Notes: generated by a model from the letters alone, not told the origin. Shown: positions 17,732 to 27,707, numbered from the stretch's first letter. The stretch: 49,207 bases of DNA from Bacillota bacterium (GCA_012800795.1 JAAZIQ010000005.1:1-49207); one strand, 5' to 3'. Translations and numbers: made by a program.

Positions 17732-18331
17732 ATGTCGGGAGCCGAAAAATTAAAAGAAAAAATTATTGCAGATGCGACCGGCGAAGCGGAAGCCCTGCTG
17801 GCAAATGCTCGTGCCAAGGAAGCTGAAATTTTGGCTCAAGCCGAAGAGGAAGCGGCTGCGAAAACAGCAAAAATAAAAGCCACTGTGGAAAAGCAAATAA
17901 ATGAATTGCGTAGTCGCTACCAAACCATTGCGGAGCTGGATGCCCGTAAAGCTATCTTGGCAGCTAAAGAAGAGTTGATTGAAGATACTTTTAAACAGGC
18001 TCTGGCCCGTTTACAAAGTATGGAGACAAAGGCTTACCAAGAGTTGATGTCGACCATGCTCCTTGCCGCAGCGCAAACCGGAACAGAAGAAATCATTGTG
18101 TCTGCTACTGACAAAGAACGTTTTTCTGCGGAGCTGCTCTCTGCAGTCAATGCAGAGCTGGCCCGCCAAGGTAAGCAGGGTAAATTAACATTGGCGGCAG
18201 AAACCCGTGAGACACAGGGTGGGTTTATTCTGCGCGCCGAAAATATAGAAATTAACTGCTCCTTTGCTGCGCTGCTGCGTATGCAGCGGGAGGAGTTAGA
18301 ACCGGAAGTTGCGGCAATCCTCTTTTCATAA
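17732..18331 (+). CDS. ntpE: V-type ATPase subunit E (peripheral stalk)
   Basis: The 199-residue product has an N-terminal Ala/Glu/Lys-rich coiled coil (about 1-85), then a globular mixed domain. This is the layout of subunit E, which links the catalytic head to subunit I together with the G/H subunit. The C-terminal TQGGFILRAENIEINCSF matches the family pattern for this domain. It starts 12 bases after ntpK with an AAGGAGGG site. A 41-base gap with another strong site separates it from ntpC. Confidence 0.92.
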   Translation: MSGAEKLKEKIIADATGEAEALLANARAKEAEILAQAEEEAAAKTAKIKATVEKQINELRSRYQTIAELDARKAILAAKEELIEDTFKQALARLQSMETKAYQELMSTMLLAAAQTGTEEIIVSATDKERFSAELLSAVNAELARQGKQGKLTLAAETRETQGGFILRAENIEINCSFAALLRMQREELEPEVAAILFS

Positions 18332-18372
18332 AATATTGTCAAGAACCCTCTGACAGAAAGGAGGCTGGGAGC

Positions 18373-19359
18373 ATGTCAGACCAATATATTTATGCTGTAG
18401 GCCGTATCCGGGTAATGGAAACAAGATTACTGGATGCCGCAAAAATTAACCGCATGGCCGAAGCGCCGGATGCAGAAGAAGCTTTCAAAGTTTTAGGTGA
18501 AACGGAATACGCAGCACATCTGGCCGACTTTCAAGATGTAAACCGGTTTGAAGAGGTTTTGGCGGCAGAACAGCGCCGTGTTTATCTTGAGCTGCGGAAA
18601 ATGCTGCCGGATTCTGCTCTGATAGATCTATTTGCTTATCAGTTTGATTACCATAACCTGAAGGTTTTATTAAAAGCCGCCAGGTTAAAAGAGAATCGTG
18701 ATGATTTGTTAATACCGGATGTGGGCAATATCCCGCTGGAAGAACTGGTAATGGCAGTAAGTTCAGGCGATTACAGCCAACTGCCGGAAAGGATGCGGAC
18801 GGCGGCAGAAAAAATTACTGCTGATTTTCAGCCTTACTTAGTGGATTTATGGCTGGATCGTGCCTTATACGAGGAACTGCTGGCCGGAGCGAAGCGTTTG
18901 CGCTCAGCTTTCCTGCAGGGATATTTCACCGCACTGACTGACCTTTTAAATATAAAAACTTTTATTCGTGTCAAGCGCCTGAAAGGTTCTGCTGATTTTC
19001 TGGCCGCTGCTTTGTTGCCGGGGGGCAAGCTTGATCTGTTAAATCTGTTGTCTTTGGAAGATACCTTGGAGGAAATGGCAGAACGTTTGGCAGATACCCC
19101 CTATGCGCAAGTTGTGGCAGAAGGCTTGGCCAGCTATCAGCAAACGGAGACTTTAACACGCTATGAAAAATTAGTGGATAACTACCTGTTGGATTATATT
19201 AAACAGGCTAAATACACCGTGATAGGATTTGAACCAGTTGTCGGATATCTGTTGGCCAAAGAAAATGAACTAAAATTAATTCGCATTATCATGGTGGGTA
19301 AAATAAATCAACTGCCTGTGGCAGAAATAAGAGAAAGGCTACGTGATGTCTATGTATAA
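18373..19359 (+). CDS. ntpC: V-type ATPase subunit C (d-type)
   Basis: The 328-residue protein corresponds to the prokaryotic C (eukaryotic d) subunit, a funnel-shaped helical protein that couples the central stalk to the membrane ring. The N-terminal YIYAVGRIRVMETRLL and the C-terminal GYLLAKENELKLIRIIMVGKIN are characteristic of the family. It has a GAAAGGAGG site and overlaps the next gene by 14 bases. Its length is normal. Confidence 0.94.
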   Translation: MSDQYIYAVGRIRVMETRLLDAAKINRMAEAPDAEEAFKVLGETEYAAHLADFQDVNRFEEVLAAEQRRVYLELRKMLPDSALIDLFAYQFDYHNLKVLLKAARLKENRDDLLIPDVGNIPLEELVMAVSSGDYSQLPERMRTAAEKITADFQPYLVDLWLDRALYEELLAGAKRLRSAFLQGYFTALTDLLNIKTFIRVKRLKGSADFLAAALLPGGKLDLLNLLSLEDTLEEMAERLADTPYAQVVAEGLASYQQTETLTRYEKLVDNYLLDYIKQAKYTVIGFEPVVGYLLAKENELKLIRIIMVGKINQLPVAEIRERLRDVYV

Positions 19360-19678
19360 AGTCGCCGTTGTCGGAGATAAAGATTCCATTTTGGGTCTTA
19401 AGGTGCTTGGTGTCGCTACTTATCCTGTCACCGGCAGCGAAGAAGCCAAAAAGGCTTTACAAGAAATTGCCAAAGAAAATTTTGCCGTAGTTTGCATCAC
19501 TGAAGCCGTGGCTGCGCAAATTCAGCCGCAGGTAGAAGCGCTGCAAAACAAAATGCTGCCGGCGGTTGTGCTGATCCCTAACAATAAAGGCACACTGGGG
19601 TTAGGGATGGCGCAGATAAAAAGGAATGCAGAAAAAGCCATTGGCGCTGATATCTTATTTGGGAAAGAGGGTAGTTAG
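19346..19678 (+). CDS. ntpG: V-type ATPase subunit F (central stalk; NtpG in Enterococcus)
   Basis: The 110-residue protein has the subunit F fold pattern: [18 protein letters not shown] at the N-terminus, an alpha/beta core ([11 protein letters not shown]), and the [14 protein letters not shown] segment near the end. Subunit F binds subunit D to form the rotating shaft. I take ATG at 19346 within the end of ntpC, with GAGAAAGG 8 bases upstream; GTG 19343 and ATG 19352 are alternatives. Its partner D gene at the end of the operon is interrupted, which makes the state of this shaft uncertain. Confidence 0.92.
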   Translation: MSMYKVAVVGDKDSILGLKVLGVATYPVTGSEEAKKALQEIAKENFAVVCITEAVAAQIQPQVEALQNKMLPAVVLIPNNKGTLGLGMAQIKRNAEKAIGADILFGKEGS

Positions 19679-19680
19679 CT

Positions 19681-21468
19681 TTGACCAACACGGAAAATGT
19701 GGGTAGGGTAGTTAAAGTTTCCGGCCCACTTGTCGTGGCCGAAAATATGCAAGGCGCCAAGATGTATGACGTTGTTCGTGTCAGCGATGAACGCCTGATT
19801 GGTGAAATCATTGAAGTGCGGGGCGACCGTGTTTCCATCCAGGTCTACGAAGAAACGGGCGGATTGGGCCCCGGCGATCCGGTTTACAGTACCGGTATGC
19901 CGTTAAGTGTAGAATTGGGCCCTGGGCTGATAGAATCCATTTTTGATGGTATTCAAAGACCCCTGAACGTAATCTATGACCGGGTGGGTGCACGTTTAAC
20001 CCGTGGGGTAGAGGCAAATGCCCTCGACCGAGAGAAGCGCTGGCATTTTGTCCCCCGGGCTGCAGTGGGTGACACTGTAAAACCGGGAGATATTCTTGGC
20101 ACTGTACAGGAAACGACTTTAGTTGAACATAGAATAATGGTTCCGCCGCATGTATCCGGTACCCTAACCTTCATCCATGAGGGTGAAGCAACCGTCACGG
20201 ATACAGTGGCCAAGGTGGAAAGTGACGGCCAAACCATAGAAATAACTATGTTGCAGGAATGGCCGGTACGCCGCGGCCGCCCCTATGCGGAAAAATTGCC
20301 GCCCACCGAGCCACTCATTACAGGTCAGCGGGTTATCGATATGTTTTTCCCGGTGGCCAAGGGCGGTACTGCCAGTATTCCCGGGCCCTTTGGTTCAGGT
20401 AAAACAGTAACACAGCACCAGCTGGCCAAGTGGGCCGATGCAGAAATTGTGGTATATGTGGGCTGCGGTGAGCGCGGCAATGAGATGACGGACGTTTTAA
20501 ATGAATTTCCCGGACTTAAAGACCCCAAGAGCGGTGAGCCGCTGATGAAGCGGACAGTCTTAATTGCCAATACTTCCGATATGCCGGTGGCGGCACGGGA
20601 AGCCTCCATTTATACCGGCATCACCATTGCAGAGTATTTCCGCGATATGGGCTACAGTGTGGCCCTTATGGCCGACTCCACTTCACGTTGGGCGGAAGCT
20701 TTGCGTGAAATTTCCGGCCGTTTGGAAGAAATGCCTGGTGAAGAAGGTTATCCCGCTTACTTGGGCTCCCGTTTGGCGGAATTTTATGAGCGGGCCGGTA
20801 GAGTAATCTGCCTAGGGCAGGATAAGCGCGTCGGAGCACTAACGGCTGTCGGTGCCGTTTCGCCTCCGGGCGGTGACATATCCGAGCCCGTTTCGCAGAA
20901 TACCCTGCGGATTGTAAAGGTTTTCTGGGCGTTGGATTCTTCCCTGGCCTATCGCCGCCACTTCCCGGCCATTAACTGGCTCACCTCATATTCGCTTTAT
21001 ACCGATAACTTTACAGAATACTTTAAGGAACGGGTGGGCGGCGAATGGTCAGAAATGCGGGCTGAAGCAATGAAAATTTTGCAGGAAGAAGCCGAACTGG
21101 AAGAAATTGTGCGCCTGGTTGGTATAGATGCCCTCTCAGACAGAGAGAGACTGCTTTTGGAGACAGCCCGTTCCATTCGTGAAGACTTTTTACACCAGAA
21201 CTCTTTCCATGAGGTGGACACCTATGCCTCTTTGGAAAAGCAGTTACGTATGATGAAATTAATTATGCTTTATCACCAAGAAGCGCAAAAAGCTCTTGAG
21301 CGCGGTGCCGAGCTGCGTGCTGTGCTGGAGATCCCCGCACGAGAACAAGTTGCACGTGCTCGCTACATTGCCGAAGATGATTTGGAAGCCATGGACAATA
21401 TCGAAGCTGCCATCAGGGAACAAATTGCCGATTTAACCGGTAATGACCTTGAGGCGCAGTACGCGTAG
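19681..21468 (+). CDS. ntpA: V-type ATPase catalytic subunit A
   Basis: Subunit A is the ATP-hydrolysing or ATP-synthesising subunit of the head. The 595-residue length includes the non-homologous region (about 115-190) that separates A from F-type beta. The P-loop [12 protein letters not shown] is near residue 240, and the Walker B-like [32 protein letters not shown] follows within the family core. The start is TTG at 19681, directly after the ntpG stop, with GAGGGTAG upstream. Confidence 0.97.
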   Translation: MTNTENVGRVVKVSGPLVVAENMQGAKMYDVVRVSDERLIGEIIEVRGDRVSIQVYEETGGLGPGDPVYSTGMPLSVELGPGLIESIFDGIQRPLNVIYDRVGARLTRGVEANALDREKRWHFVPRAAVGDTVKPGDILGTVQETTLVEHRIMVPPHVSGTLTFIHEGEATVTDTVAKVESDGQTIEITMLQEWPVRRGRPYAEKLPPTEPLITGQRVIDMFFPVAKGGTASIPGPFGSGKTVTQHQLAKWADAEIVVYVGCGERGNEMTDVLNEFPGLKDPKSGEPLMKRTVLIANTSDMPVAAREASIYTGITIAEYFRDMGYSVALMADSTSRWAEALREISGRLEEMPGEEGYPAYLGSRLAEFYERAGRVICLGQDKRVGALTAVGAVSPPGGDISEPVSQNTLRIVKVFWALDSSLAYRRHFPAINWLTSYSLYTDNFTEYFKERVGGEWSEMRAEAMKILQEEAELEEIVRLVGIDALSDRERLLLETARSIREDFLHQNSFHEVDTYASLEKQLRMMKLIMLYHQEAQKALERGAELRAVLEIPAREQVARARYIAEDDLEAMDNIEAAIREQIADLTGNDLEAQYA

Positions 21469-21484
21469 GAAGGAGGAACCGCCA

Positions 21485-22864
21485 TTGCTAAAAGAATATC
21501 GTAGTATTTCCGAAATAGTCGGCCCCTTAATGTTGATTGAAAACGTCGAAGGCGTTACTTACTATGAATTGGCCGAGATAGAAATGAAGGATGGTTCAAT
21601 CCGCCGCGGACGCGTCCTGGAAGTAGACGGTGATAAAGCACTGGTACAAGTTTTTGAAGGTACTACCGGACTCAATACCAATGAAACAAAAGTGCGTTTC
21701 TTAGGGCACGGGATTGAACTGCCCGTTTCCATGGATATGCTGGGCCGTGTTTTCGACGGCTTAGGGCGTCCGCGCGATAACGGCCCTAAAATTATACCCG
21801 AGCAGCGGCGCGACATTGAGGGTTTACCGTTAAACCCTTATGCGCGTGATTATCCTTCAGAATTTATTCAAACCGGGATTTCCACCATTGATGGCTTAAA
21901 TACACTGGTGCGGGGGCAGAAGCTGCCTATTTTCTCCGGTTCCGGTCTGCCGCACAATCTCCTGGCGGCGCAAATCGCCCGTCAGGCCAAAGTGCTGGGC
22001 ACTGATTCTAAATTCGCCATCGTTTTTGCTGCTATGGGCATTACCTTTGAGGAAGCAGATTTCTTTATCAATGATTTCCGGAGAACAGGTGCCATTGAAC
22101 GTTCTGTCCTTTTTATCAACTTGGCGGACGACCCGGCCATTGAAAGGATAGCCACACCGCGGATGGCACTGACTGCAGCAGAATATTTAGCTTATGACAA
22201 AGATATGCACGTACTGGTAATTTTAACTGATATGACCAACTACGCCGAGGCGCTGCGGGAAATATCTGCCGCCCGGAAAGAAGTGCCCGGTCGCCGCGGT
22301 TATCCCGGCTACTTATATACCGACTTAGCCACCCTTTATGAGCGGGCCGGCCGGATTAGGGGTAAGAAAGGCTCCATTACCCAGATTCCCATTTTAACCA
22401 TGCCGGAGGATGACAAAACACATCCCATTCCTGACTTAACCGGTTACATTACCGAAGGGCAGATTATTTTAAGTCGTGCTCTGCACCGTAAGGGGATTTA
22501 TCCCCCGGTAGACGCGCTGCCTTCACTTTCCCGCCTTAAGGATAAAGGTATTGGTGAGGGCAAAACTCGGGAAGACCATTCCGACGTTTTAAACCAGCTT
22601 TACGCTGCCTATGCCCGTGGTAAGGAAGCAGAAGAATTGGCAGCCATTTTGGGTGAAGCAGCCCTTTCCGAAACAGATAAGCTCTTTGCAAAATTCGCCA
22701 ATGAATTCGAAGCCCGTTTTGTTAACCAGGGCGTCAATGAAGATCGCAGTATTAACGATACACTCAACATCGGATGGGATCTGCTGAGAATGCTGCCGCG
22801 GGCTGAGTTAAAACGGATACGCGACGAATATCTGGAAAAATACCTGCCCGCCGAGGAGGAATAA
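21485..22864 (+). CDS. ntpB: V-type ATPase regulatory subunit B
   Basis: Subunit B alternates with A in the head and binds nucleotide non-catalytically. The 459-residue sequence begins [19 protein letters not shown] and contains [19 protein letters not shown] in place of a true P-loop, as usual for B. It also has [29 protein letters not shown] chose TTG at 21485, 7 bases after AGGAGGA; the frame is open further upstream but that part overlaps the end of ntpA and does not match the family. This is the third TTG start in the operon. Confidence 0.97.
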   Translation: MLKEYRSISEIVGPLMLIENVEGVTYYELAEIEMKDGSIRRGRVLEVDGDKALVQVFEGTTGLNTNETKVRFLGHGIELPVSMDMLGRVFDGLGRPRDNGPKIIPEQRRDIEGLPLNPYARDYPSEFIQTGISTIDGLNTLVRGQKLPIFSGSGLPHNLLAAQIARQAKVLGTDSKFAIVFAAMGITFEEADFFINDFRRTGAIERSVLFINLADDPAIERIATPRMALTAAEYLAYDKDMHVLVILTDMTNYAEALREISAARKEVPGRRGYPGYLYTDLATLYERAGRIRGKKGSITQIPILTMPEDDKTHPIPDLTGYITEGQIILSRALHRKGIYPPVDALPSLSRLKDKGIGEGKTREDHSDVLNQLYAAYARGKEAEELAAILGEAALSETDKLFAKFANEFEARFVNQGVNEDRSINDTLNIGWDLLRMLPRAELKRIRDEYLEKYLPAEEE

Positions 22865-22867
22865 GGG

Positions 22868-23491
22868 ATGGAGATTCGCGTCAATCCAACCCGCATGGAG
22901 TTAAACCGCTTGCGTGGCCGTCTGCAGATGGCAGTCCGCGGGCACAAATTGTTAAAAGATAAACGCGATGAATTAATGCGTCAATTTCTCTAATTAATTA
23001 AGGAAAATAAAAGGATACGGGAAGAACTGGAAGAACAGCTTTCCCATTCCTTTGCCAACTTTCTTTTGGCCAGTGCCGTCATGAGCAGGGAAACATTGGA
23101 GGAAGCTCTGATGTATCCCACGGCTGATTTGACGGTCGAGGTGGAAACGGAAAATATTATGAGCGTCCGCGTACCGAAAATAAATGTGGTGGAAAAAGAA
23201 GTCCAGGATACGGCTCCGTATGGTTTTGCCACTACTTCCGGAGAACTTGATTCCTCCATTGCTACGCTGACAAGGGTAATGAAAAAACTCATCGAACTGG
23301 CCGCCTTAGAAAAGAAAGTCCATTTCCTGGCTGATGAGATTGACAAGACAAGACGGCGGGTCAATGCTTTAGAGCATGTGATGATCCCGGAATTGGAAGA
23401 TACTATTCGCTATATACGCATGAAACTGGATGAAGATGAACGCAGTACACTGACCCGCCTGATGAAAATTAAAGATATAGTACGCGCCTAA
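22868..23491 (+). pseudogene. ntpD: V-type ATPase subunit D (central stalk), interrupted by in-frame TAA
   Basis: The frame from ATG 22868 encodes a normal-looking subunit D: it begins [16 protein letters not shown], continues [18 protein letters not shown], then hits TAA at codon 42 (22991-22993). It resumes in the same frame as LIKENKRIREELEEQL and runs on through NIMSVRVPKINV to a natural end at codon 208. E. hirae NtpD has leucine at the interrupted place, so one base change (TTA to TAA) would explain it. No shift is needed and both halves are well conserved, pointing to a very recent mutation, a sequence error or stop readthrough. Internal reinitiation looks poor, with no good start soon after the stop. 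Subunit D is the rotor shaft, so loss should disable the enzyme. Confidence 0.9.
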
Positions 23492-23517
23492 AAAGACCCT
23501 GCCAGGGTCTTTTTTTT
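23492..23517 (+). terminator. Terminator of the V-type ATPase operon
   Basis: An 8-bp stem (AAGACCCT / AGGGTCTT) with a three-base GCC loop and an eight-T tract starts right after the subunit D stop. It separates the ATPase operon from ywmB. Confidence 0.9.
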
Positions 23518-23592
23518 GCCTTCCTGCTTTTTGGGGGTTTAATTTAGGCAAAATATGCCAATCCTATAGGGTAAGGAAGGAAGGTGAAAGTT

Positions 23593-24336
23593 GTGGGGAA
23601 AAAAATAGCAGTTATTTTAATCTTAACCATTATGGCCTGCCTCGTTTATCAGCTGCCGCCAAAGGAAATAGAAGGCATTGAGGCCCTAGCAATGGTGGTG
23701 GAAACGGCAGGAGCGCAAATTTCAGAAGGTGAAGCGCAGTATTTTGCCGTGCTAAATCAAAGATTTTGTAAGCTTGAGGAATTGGAAGAAATATTACGGG
23801 AAGCAGCCGCTTTGGTGGGACTGGAAATAAAAAAAGTGGAAAAAAGTGAAGGAGAAACTTTTCGCGTCGTGGATACCTCCGGCAAAACTACCAGTGGCTT
23901 AAAAACACATCTGGTGGTGCAGAGCAACCCCGGTGACGGTAAAAAAATACAGCCCCAGACTTATCTACTGCTTTTCTGCAGTGAAGCTTCCCAAAAAGAT
24001 TTAGCGGCGGAAATTGCTAGGATCAATGAAGTCATGCCCAATTATGCACCCAACGGCCAGCTTACGTACTATTTAACCGGCTATCTCGCCGGTCAAGCTG
24101 ACCTTCAAGAAATGGAAAAAATTGCACGTCGCGGTCTTTCTGCCGTGCGCGGCAAAGTGGTGGAAGGCATGCAAAGCGACGGCCTTGTCAGTCTTACTGC
24201 CTATACGCCGCTTTTGACGCATCATTTGACGACACAAGGTGAGAAAATAAACTTAAATATTGTCATCCGTTATGACGATTACCTGCAAAAAACTGTAGTT
24301 TCGGCAGGATTTCCGCTCATTCACTCTCCTTATTAA
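23593..24336 (+). CDS. ywmB: YwmB family protein
   Basis: The product (about 247 residues) belongs to the YwmB family, sometimes called TATA-box-binding-like because of its fold, with no known biochemical role. It has an N-terminal membrane anchor or signal segment (KKIAVILILTIMACLVY) and an otherwise soluble, probably extracytoplasmic body. Position supports the call: in B. subtilis ywmB also precedes murAA and spoIID and follows the ATP synthase operon. GTG at 23593 fits the GGAAGGTG site best; GTG at 23584 is an in-frame alternative adding three residues. Confidence 0.8.
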   Translation: MGKKIAVILILTIMACLVYQLPPKEIEGIEALAMVVETAGAQISEGEAQYFAVLNQRFCKLEELEEILREAAALVGLEIKKVEKSEGETFRVVDTSGKTTSGLKTHLVVQSNPGDGKKIQPQTYLLLFCSEASQKDLAAEIARINEVMPNYAPNGQLTYYLTGYLAGQADLQEMEKIARRGLSAVRGKVVEGMQSDGLVSLTAYTPLLTHHLTTQGEKINLNIVIRYDDYLQKTVVSAGFPLIHSPY

Positions 24337-24464
24337 AAAAACCAATTTAATAGCCGTTTTTCTCCTTTCTAGAGCCCGGATTTCAAGTTAATTTCGGTAT
24401 AAAGATGAATTTCTCGTCAAAAGATAAAAGAGAAGGAAACGGCAGGAGAGGAGGTTAGAATCAT

Positions 24465-25733
24465 GTGAGTGGCATTATTGCAATTGAAGGTGGTGTGCCA
24501 CTGGAAGGACGCATACGTGTGGAGGGGGCAAAAAATGCCAGCCTGCCCATTATGGCTGCCGCACTGCTTTGTGCCGGAAAGGTAACTCTGCGCGAAATTC
24601 CTGCCCTGGAAGATGTCTTTAATATGTGTAAAGTCTTGGAGGCTTTAGGCACACTGACAGAATATGATGTAGAGCAAAAAAAGCTAATTATTAATTCGGC
24701 CAAGCCTTTGCAGACGGAAGCTCCTTATGAACTGGTCAGAAAAATGCGGGCCTCTTTTTTAGTGATGGGGCCGCTTTTAGCCCGTGTAGGCAGAGCACGC
24801 GTCTCTTTGCCCGGAGGTTGTGCCATTGGCATTCGTCCCATTGACCTGCACCTTAAAGGACTGAAAGCTTTAGGAGCTGAGGTAATTATTGGCCATGGCT
24901 TCATAGAAACGGTTGCCCATAAATTGCGCGGCGAGCGGATTTATTTAGATTTTCCCAGTGTGGGTGCTACGGAAAATATAATGATGGCCGCCACTTTGGC
25001 TGAAGGGATTACAGTAATTGAAAATGCCGCTGAAGAACCAGAAGTTGTTGATTTGGCCCGCTTCATTAACAGTATGGGCGGCCGTATCAGCGGGGCCGGT
25101 ACCGATACTATCCGCATTCATGGTGTTTCTTCCCTTAATTGTACCGATTATACCGTGATTCCGGACCGCATTGAAGCCGGTACTTTCATGTTGGCTGCCG
25201 CCATCACCGGCGGTACCGTGACGGTGGAAAATGTGATCCCGGAGCATTTAACATCGCTGCTTGCAAAACTAAAGGAAACGGGCTGTGAAGTGGTGGAGGG
25301 CGAAGGTCTTATCCATATCAGTCGTACAGGCCCTATACGGGCGGTGGATATTAAAACTCTACCCTACCCCGGTTTCCCTACTGACCTGCAGTCGCCCATG
25401 ATGGCCTTACTTGCTTATGCCAAAGGCACTTCCGTCATTACGGAAACAGTTTTTGAAAATCGTTTTATGCATGTGGACGAGCTGCGCCGCATGGGAGCAC
25501 AAATAAAAATTGAAGGTAATTGTGCCGTTGTGTCCGGGCGGGAAAAGCTTTATGGAGCACCCGTTAAAGCCACCGATTTACGGGCCGGCGCCGCCCTAGT
25601 ATTAGCCGGCTTAGCTGCAGAAGGCCGAACCGATGTCAGTGCCATATATCATATTGACCGGGGCTACAGCAATTTTACAGAAAAACTGGCCGCTTTAGGT
25701 GCTAAAATAAAACGCCTTAAACAGCCGCAGTAG
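24465..25733 (+). CDS. murA: UDP-N-acetylglucosamine 1-carboxyvinyltransferase
   Basis: MurA adds enolpyruvate from PEP to UDP-GlcNAc, the first committed step of peptidoglycan synthesis, and is the target of fosfomycin. The 422-residue sequence has [20 protein letters not shown] at the N-terminus and the catalytic cysteine loop [16 protein letters not shown]. The cysteine is present, so fosfomycin sensitivity is expected; Asp-substituted resistant forms differ here. The GTG start at 24465 follows a strong GGAGAGGAGG site; an overlapping ATG at 24463 is followed by a stop. Like phosphonate synthesis at 41.9 kb, it consumes PEP. Confidence 0.96.
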   Translation: MSGIIAIEGGVPLEGRIRVEGAKNASLPIMAAALLCAGKVTLREIPALEDVFNMCKVLEALGTLTEYDVEQKKLIINSAKPLQTEAPYELVRKMRASFLVMGPLLARVGRARVSLPGGCAIGIRPIDLHLKGLKALGAEVIIGHGFIETVAHKLRGERIYLDFPSVGATENIMMAATLAEGITVIENAAEEPEVVDLARFINSMGGRISGAGTDTIRIHGVSSLNCTDYTVIPDRIEAGTFMLAAAITGGTVTVENVIPEHLTSLLAKLKETGCEVVEGEGLIHISRTGPIRAVDIKTLPYPGFPTDLQSPMMALLAYAKGTSVITETVFENRFMHVDELRRMGAQIKIEGNCAVVSGREKLYGAPVKATDLRAGAALVLAGLAAEGRTDVSAIYHIDRGYSNFTEKLAALGAKIKRLKQPQ

Positions 25734-25748
25734 CGGCTGTTTATATTT
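25719..25748 (+). terminator. Terminator after murA
   Basis: A 10-bp stem (AAACAGCCGC / GCGGCTGTTT) has a four-base loop that contains the murA stop codon. It is followed by ATATTTT. Confidence 0.8.
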
Positions 25749-25778
25749 TGGGCGAAAGCAGCTTGTCCCCTTATTTTG

Positions 25779-25807
25779 TTCTAGACAAGCCCCTTGCGGC
25801 ATATAAT
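25779..25807 (+). promoter_or_regulatory. Likely promoter of spoIID
   Basis: A TATAAT lies at 25802-25807 with a poor -35 (TTCTAG, 25779-25784, 17-base spacer). The same bases read GCATATAAT, close to the sigma-E -10 (gCATAcAnT). Since spoIID is a sigma-E gene in B. subtilis, sigma-E use is plausible, but I see no good sigma-E -35. Confidence 0.4.
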
Positions 25808-25833
25808 ACTTTAGCCGCTAAGGAGGCATGAGT

Positions 25834-26844
25834 ATGAAAAAACTAATTTCATTTTTTCTGCTGCTGACAATATTTTTAATTATTATTTTACCCACGCTCA
25901 TTGTGCGCGGTTGCAGCAGTAAAGAGGTGAAACCACCGGTGGAAATTGATCGTGCACCAATTGAATCTCCAGCCGGGGAAATTACAATAAAAGTATTTTC
26001 CCATAAAGACAATGAATTAATGGAAATGCCGCTGGAAGAGTATCTTGTGGGTGTGGTGGCGGCGGAAATGCCTGCTTCTTTTGCCGTGGAGGCTCTAAAA
26101 GCTCAAGCAGTGGTGGCGCGTACCTATACAGTTAATCAAATGCGGCTCTGTGGTGGCAGAGGCTGCGACCGGCATCCGGAAGCAGATATCTGTACCGATT
26201 CAACTTGCTGCCAAGCCTGGGAAAATGAAAAGTCTTCTTTAGCCAAATGGCACAGTGATGGTGCAAATTATTATAATAAAATCCGCAGTGCTGTCCGGAC
26301 CACGGCAGGTAAAGTCATTACTTATGAAGGGAAGCTAATTGAAGCCGTTTTCCATTCCACCTGCGGCGGACATACGGAAAACAGCGAGGATGTTTGGACT
26401 GGGGCCCTGCCCTATTTGCGTGGTGTGCCCTGTAATTATTGTGCAGACAGCCGCTGGACGGAAACTCAGCATGAATTTACAAGCGCTGCTTTTCGTGAAG
26501 CCATTGTCCCCTATGTTTCGGTGCTGCCCGTTTCTGCTGGCGGGCGCCCCTTATTGGAGGCAGGTGTACGCTCAGCAACGGGGCGATTAAAAAGTGTGCT
26601 CATTGCCGGAGAAAAAATCTCGGGTAGAGATTTCCGCACAGCTTTGAAGCTGCCTTCAACCAATGTAAGCTGGCAGATAACGGATAAAAAAATTATTTTT
26701 ACCGCCAAAGGCTACGGCCATGGCGTAGGCCTTTGCCAATATGGCGCCAATGGCCTGGCCAAACAAAATAAAATATATACAGAGATTATCCAGCATTATT
26801 ATACCGGCGTGACCATTACAGACATCCCCTCCCCCAGTGCATAA
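25834..26844 (+). CDS. spoIID: Stage II sporulation protein D (SpoIID)
   Basis: SpoIID is a lytic transglycosylase that, with SpoIIP and SpoIIM, remodels peptidoglycan during engulfment of the forespore. The 336-residue protein has an N-terminal membrane anchor (about 5-24). The catalytic glutamate is E78 in VVAAEMPASFAVEALKAQAV. A cysteine/histidine cluster (CGGRGCDRHPEAD...CCQ) resembles the zinc site seen in Clostridioides SpoIID, and the signature GHGVGLCQYGANGLA is near the C-terminus. I chose ATG at 25834, 7 bases after AGGAGG; ATG 25828 is too close to that site. Confidence 0.96.
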   Translation: MKKLISFFLLLTIFLIIILPTLIVRGCSSKEVKPPVEIDRAPIESPAGEITIKVFSHKDNELMEMPLEEYLVGVVAAEMPASFAVEALKAQAVVARTYTVNQMRLCGGRGCDRHPEADICTDSTCCQAWENEKSSLAKWHSDGANYYNKIRSAVRTTAGKVITYEGKLIEAVFHSTCGGHTENSEDVWTGALPYLRGVPCNYCADSRWTETQHEFTSAAFREAIVPYVSVLPVSAGGRPLLEAGVRSATGRLKSVLIAGEKISGRDFRTALKLPSTNVSWQITDKKIIFTAKGYGHGVGLCQYGANGLAKQNKIYTEIIQHYYTGVTITDIPSPSA

Positions 26845-26867
26845 AGAGGAAAAAATTGGACATACTA
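26839..26867 (+). promoter_or_regulatory. Sigma-F-type promoter for spoIIQ
   Basis: GCATA (26839-26843), 14 bases, then GGACATACTA (26858-26867) match the sigma-F consensus boxes fully, with spacing one base short of the usual 15. The -35 overlaps the spoIID stop codon. SpoIIQ is a sigma-F gene in B. subtilis. This allows spoIID (mother cell) and spoIIQ (forespore) to be adjacent yet expressed in different compartments. Confidence 0.72.
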
Positions 26868-26889
26868 GCTGGCAGGAGGTGATGTCCGG

Positions 26890-27588
26890 ATGAAAAAAAC
26901 TTTCACGCCGCTTGAACCGTTAAAAAAGGTACGCTTAGGTCGTAAAGCAATAATACCCGCTGCTTTGCTTTTAATTATACTTTTATTTGGCGCACTTATC
27001 TGGCGTGGCTATCTTACCTATCCCTTTAGCCGCCCAACGGAAGATTTGGAGAATAACCAGCCGCAAACGGCGGAAGAAGTCCAAGCAGAAGGTGAGACGC
27101 CGCCTGTTCTCAATGAAGAGACCGGTACCGGGGAAGCTTCGGTTGAGGAAGAAAAGGAGGAAACAACTCCTGTTCTTTCCTTGCCGCAGGAACCCATGAT
27201 CTGGCCTATGGAAGGCGCCCTGCTGGCAGAACATCACCAGGTCTACCGCATTGGCAATACTTTAAGGGCGCATGTGGGCGTCGACATTAAGGCGGAAGCT
27301 GAAGCAGAAGTGAAAGCTGCTTGGCCCGGTGTTGTGGATAGAGTGACGAAAGACCCCCGCCTAGGCTGGCTTGTGGAAATTCGCCACGGCGGTAATTACA
27401 TTACCCAATATGCTAATCTGCTTGAAGAGCCTTATGTAGAAGTCGGTGATGAAGTGAAAATGGGGGCAGTCATCGGTAAAGTGGGTAGCAGTGCCAAACT
27501 GGATGCAGCGGAAGGTAATTTCCTGCATTTTGCCATTTATCGTGACGGTGAAGCCCTTGATCCCGTACAAGTTATCTCTCCCCGTTAA
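26890..27588 (+). CDS. spoIIQ: Stage II sporulation protein Q (SpoIIQ), degenerate M23 domain
   Basis: SpoIIQ sits in the forespore membrane and pairs with mother-cell SpoIIIAH to form the channel-like engulfment complex. The 232-residue protein has one membrane helix (about 21-43), an acidic linker rich in Glu, then a LytM/M23 domain (about 100-232). The first zinc motif is intact (H128-VGV-D132). The histidine expected at YGH is A175, and the first histidine of HxH is F211 (FLH213). Comparison with the intact M23 domain at 2-496 makes this loss clear, so it is probably non-catalytic, as in B. subtilis and unlike many clostridial SpoIIQ proteins. GGAGGTGATG precedes the ATG. Confidence 0.93.
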   Translation: MKKTFTPLEPLKKVRLGRKAIIPAALLLIILLFGALIWRGYLTYPFSRPTEDLENNQPQTAEEVQAEGETPPVLNEETGTGEASVEEEKEETTPVLSLPQEPMIWPMEGALLAEHHQVYRIGNTLRAHVGVDIKAEAEAEVKAAWPGVVDRVTKDPRLGWLVEIRHGGNYITQYANLLEEPYVEVGDEVKMGAVIGKVGSSAKLDAAEGNFLHFAIYRDGEALDPVQVISPR

Positions 27589-27612
27589 CAGCCGCAAGGC
27601 TGTTATTTTTTT
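27587..27612 (+). terminator. Terminator after spoIIQ
   Basis: A 7-bp stem (AACAGCC / GGCTGTT) with a GCAA tetraloop is followed by ATTTTTTTG. It overlaps the spoIIQ stop codon. Confidence 0.87.
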
Positions 27613-27707
27613 GATTCCATTTTTTTTAAAACATGAAGCGTCCTTTCTGGAAAAAGGCAAAATTTGCTTTCTGCCGCTGGAAATGAAAGCCAATGGCTCA
27701 AAATCTG

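Noticed and set aside
22991-22993. TAA as a recoded amino acid (selenocysteine or pyrrolysine) codon
   Set aside because: Those use TGA and TAG. TAA at a leucine position with no structure seen next to it is better explained by mutation or sequence error.
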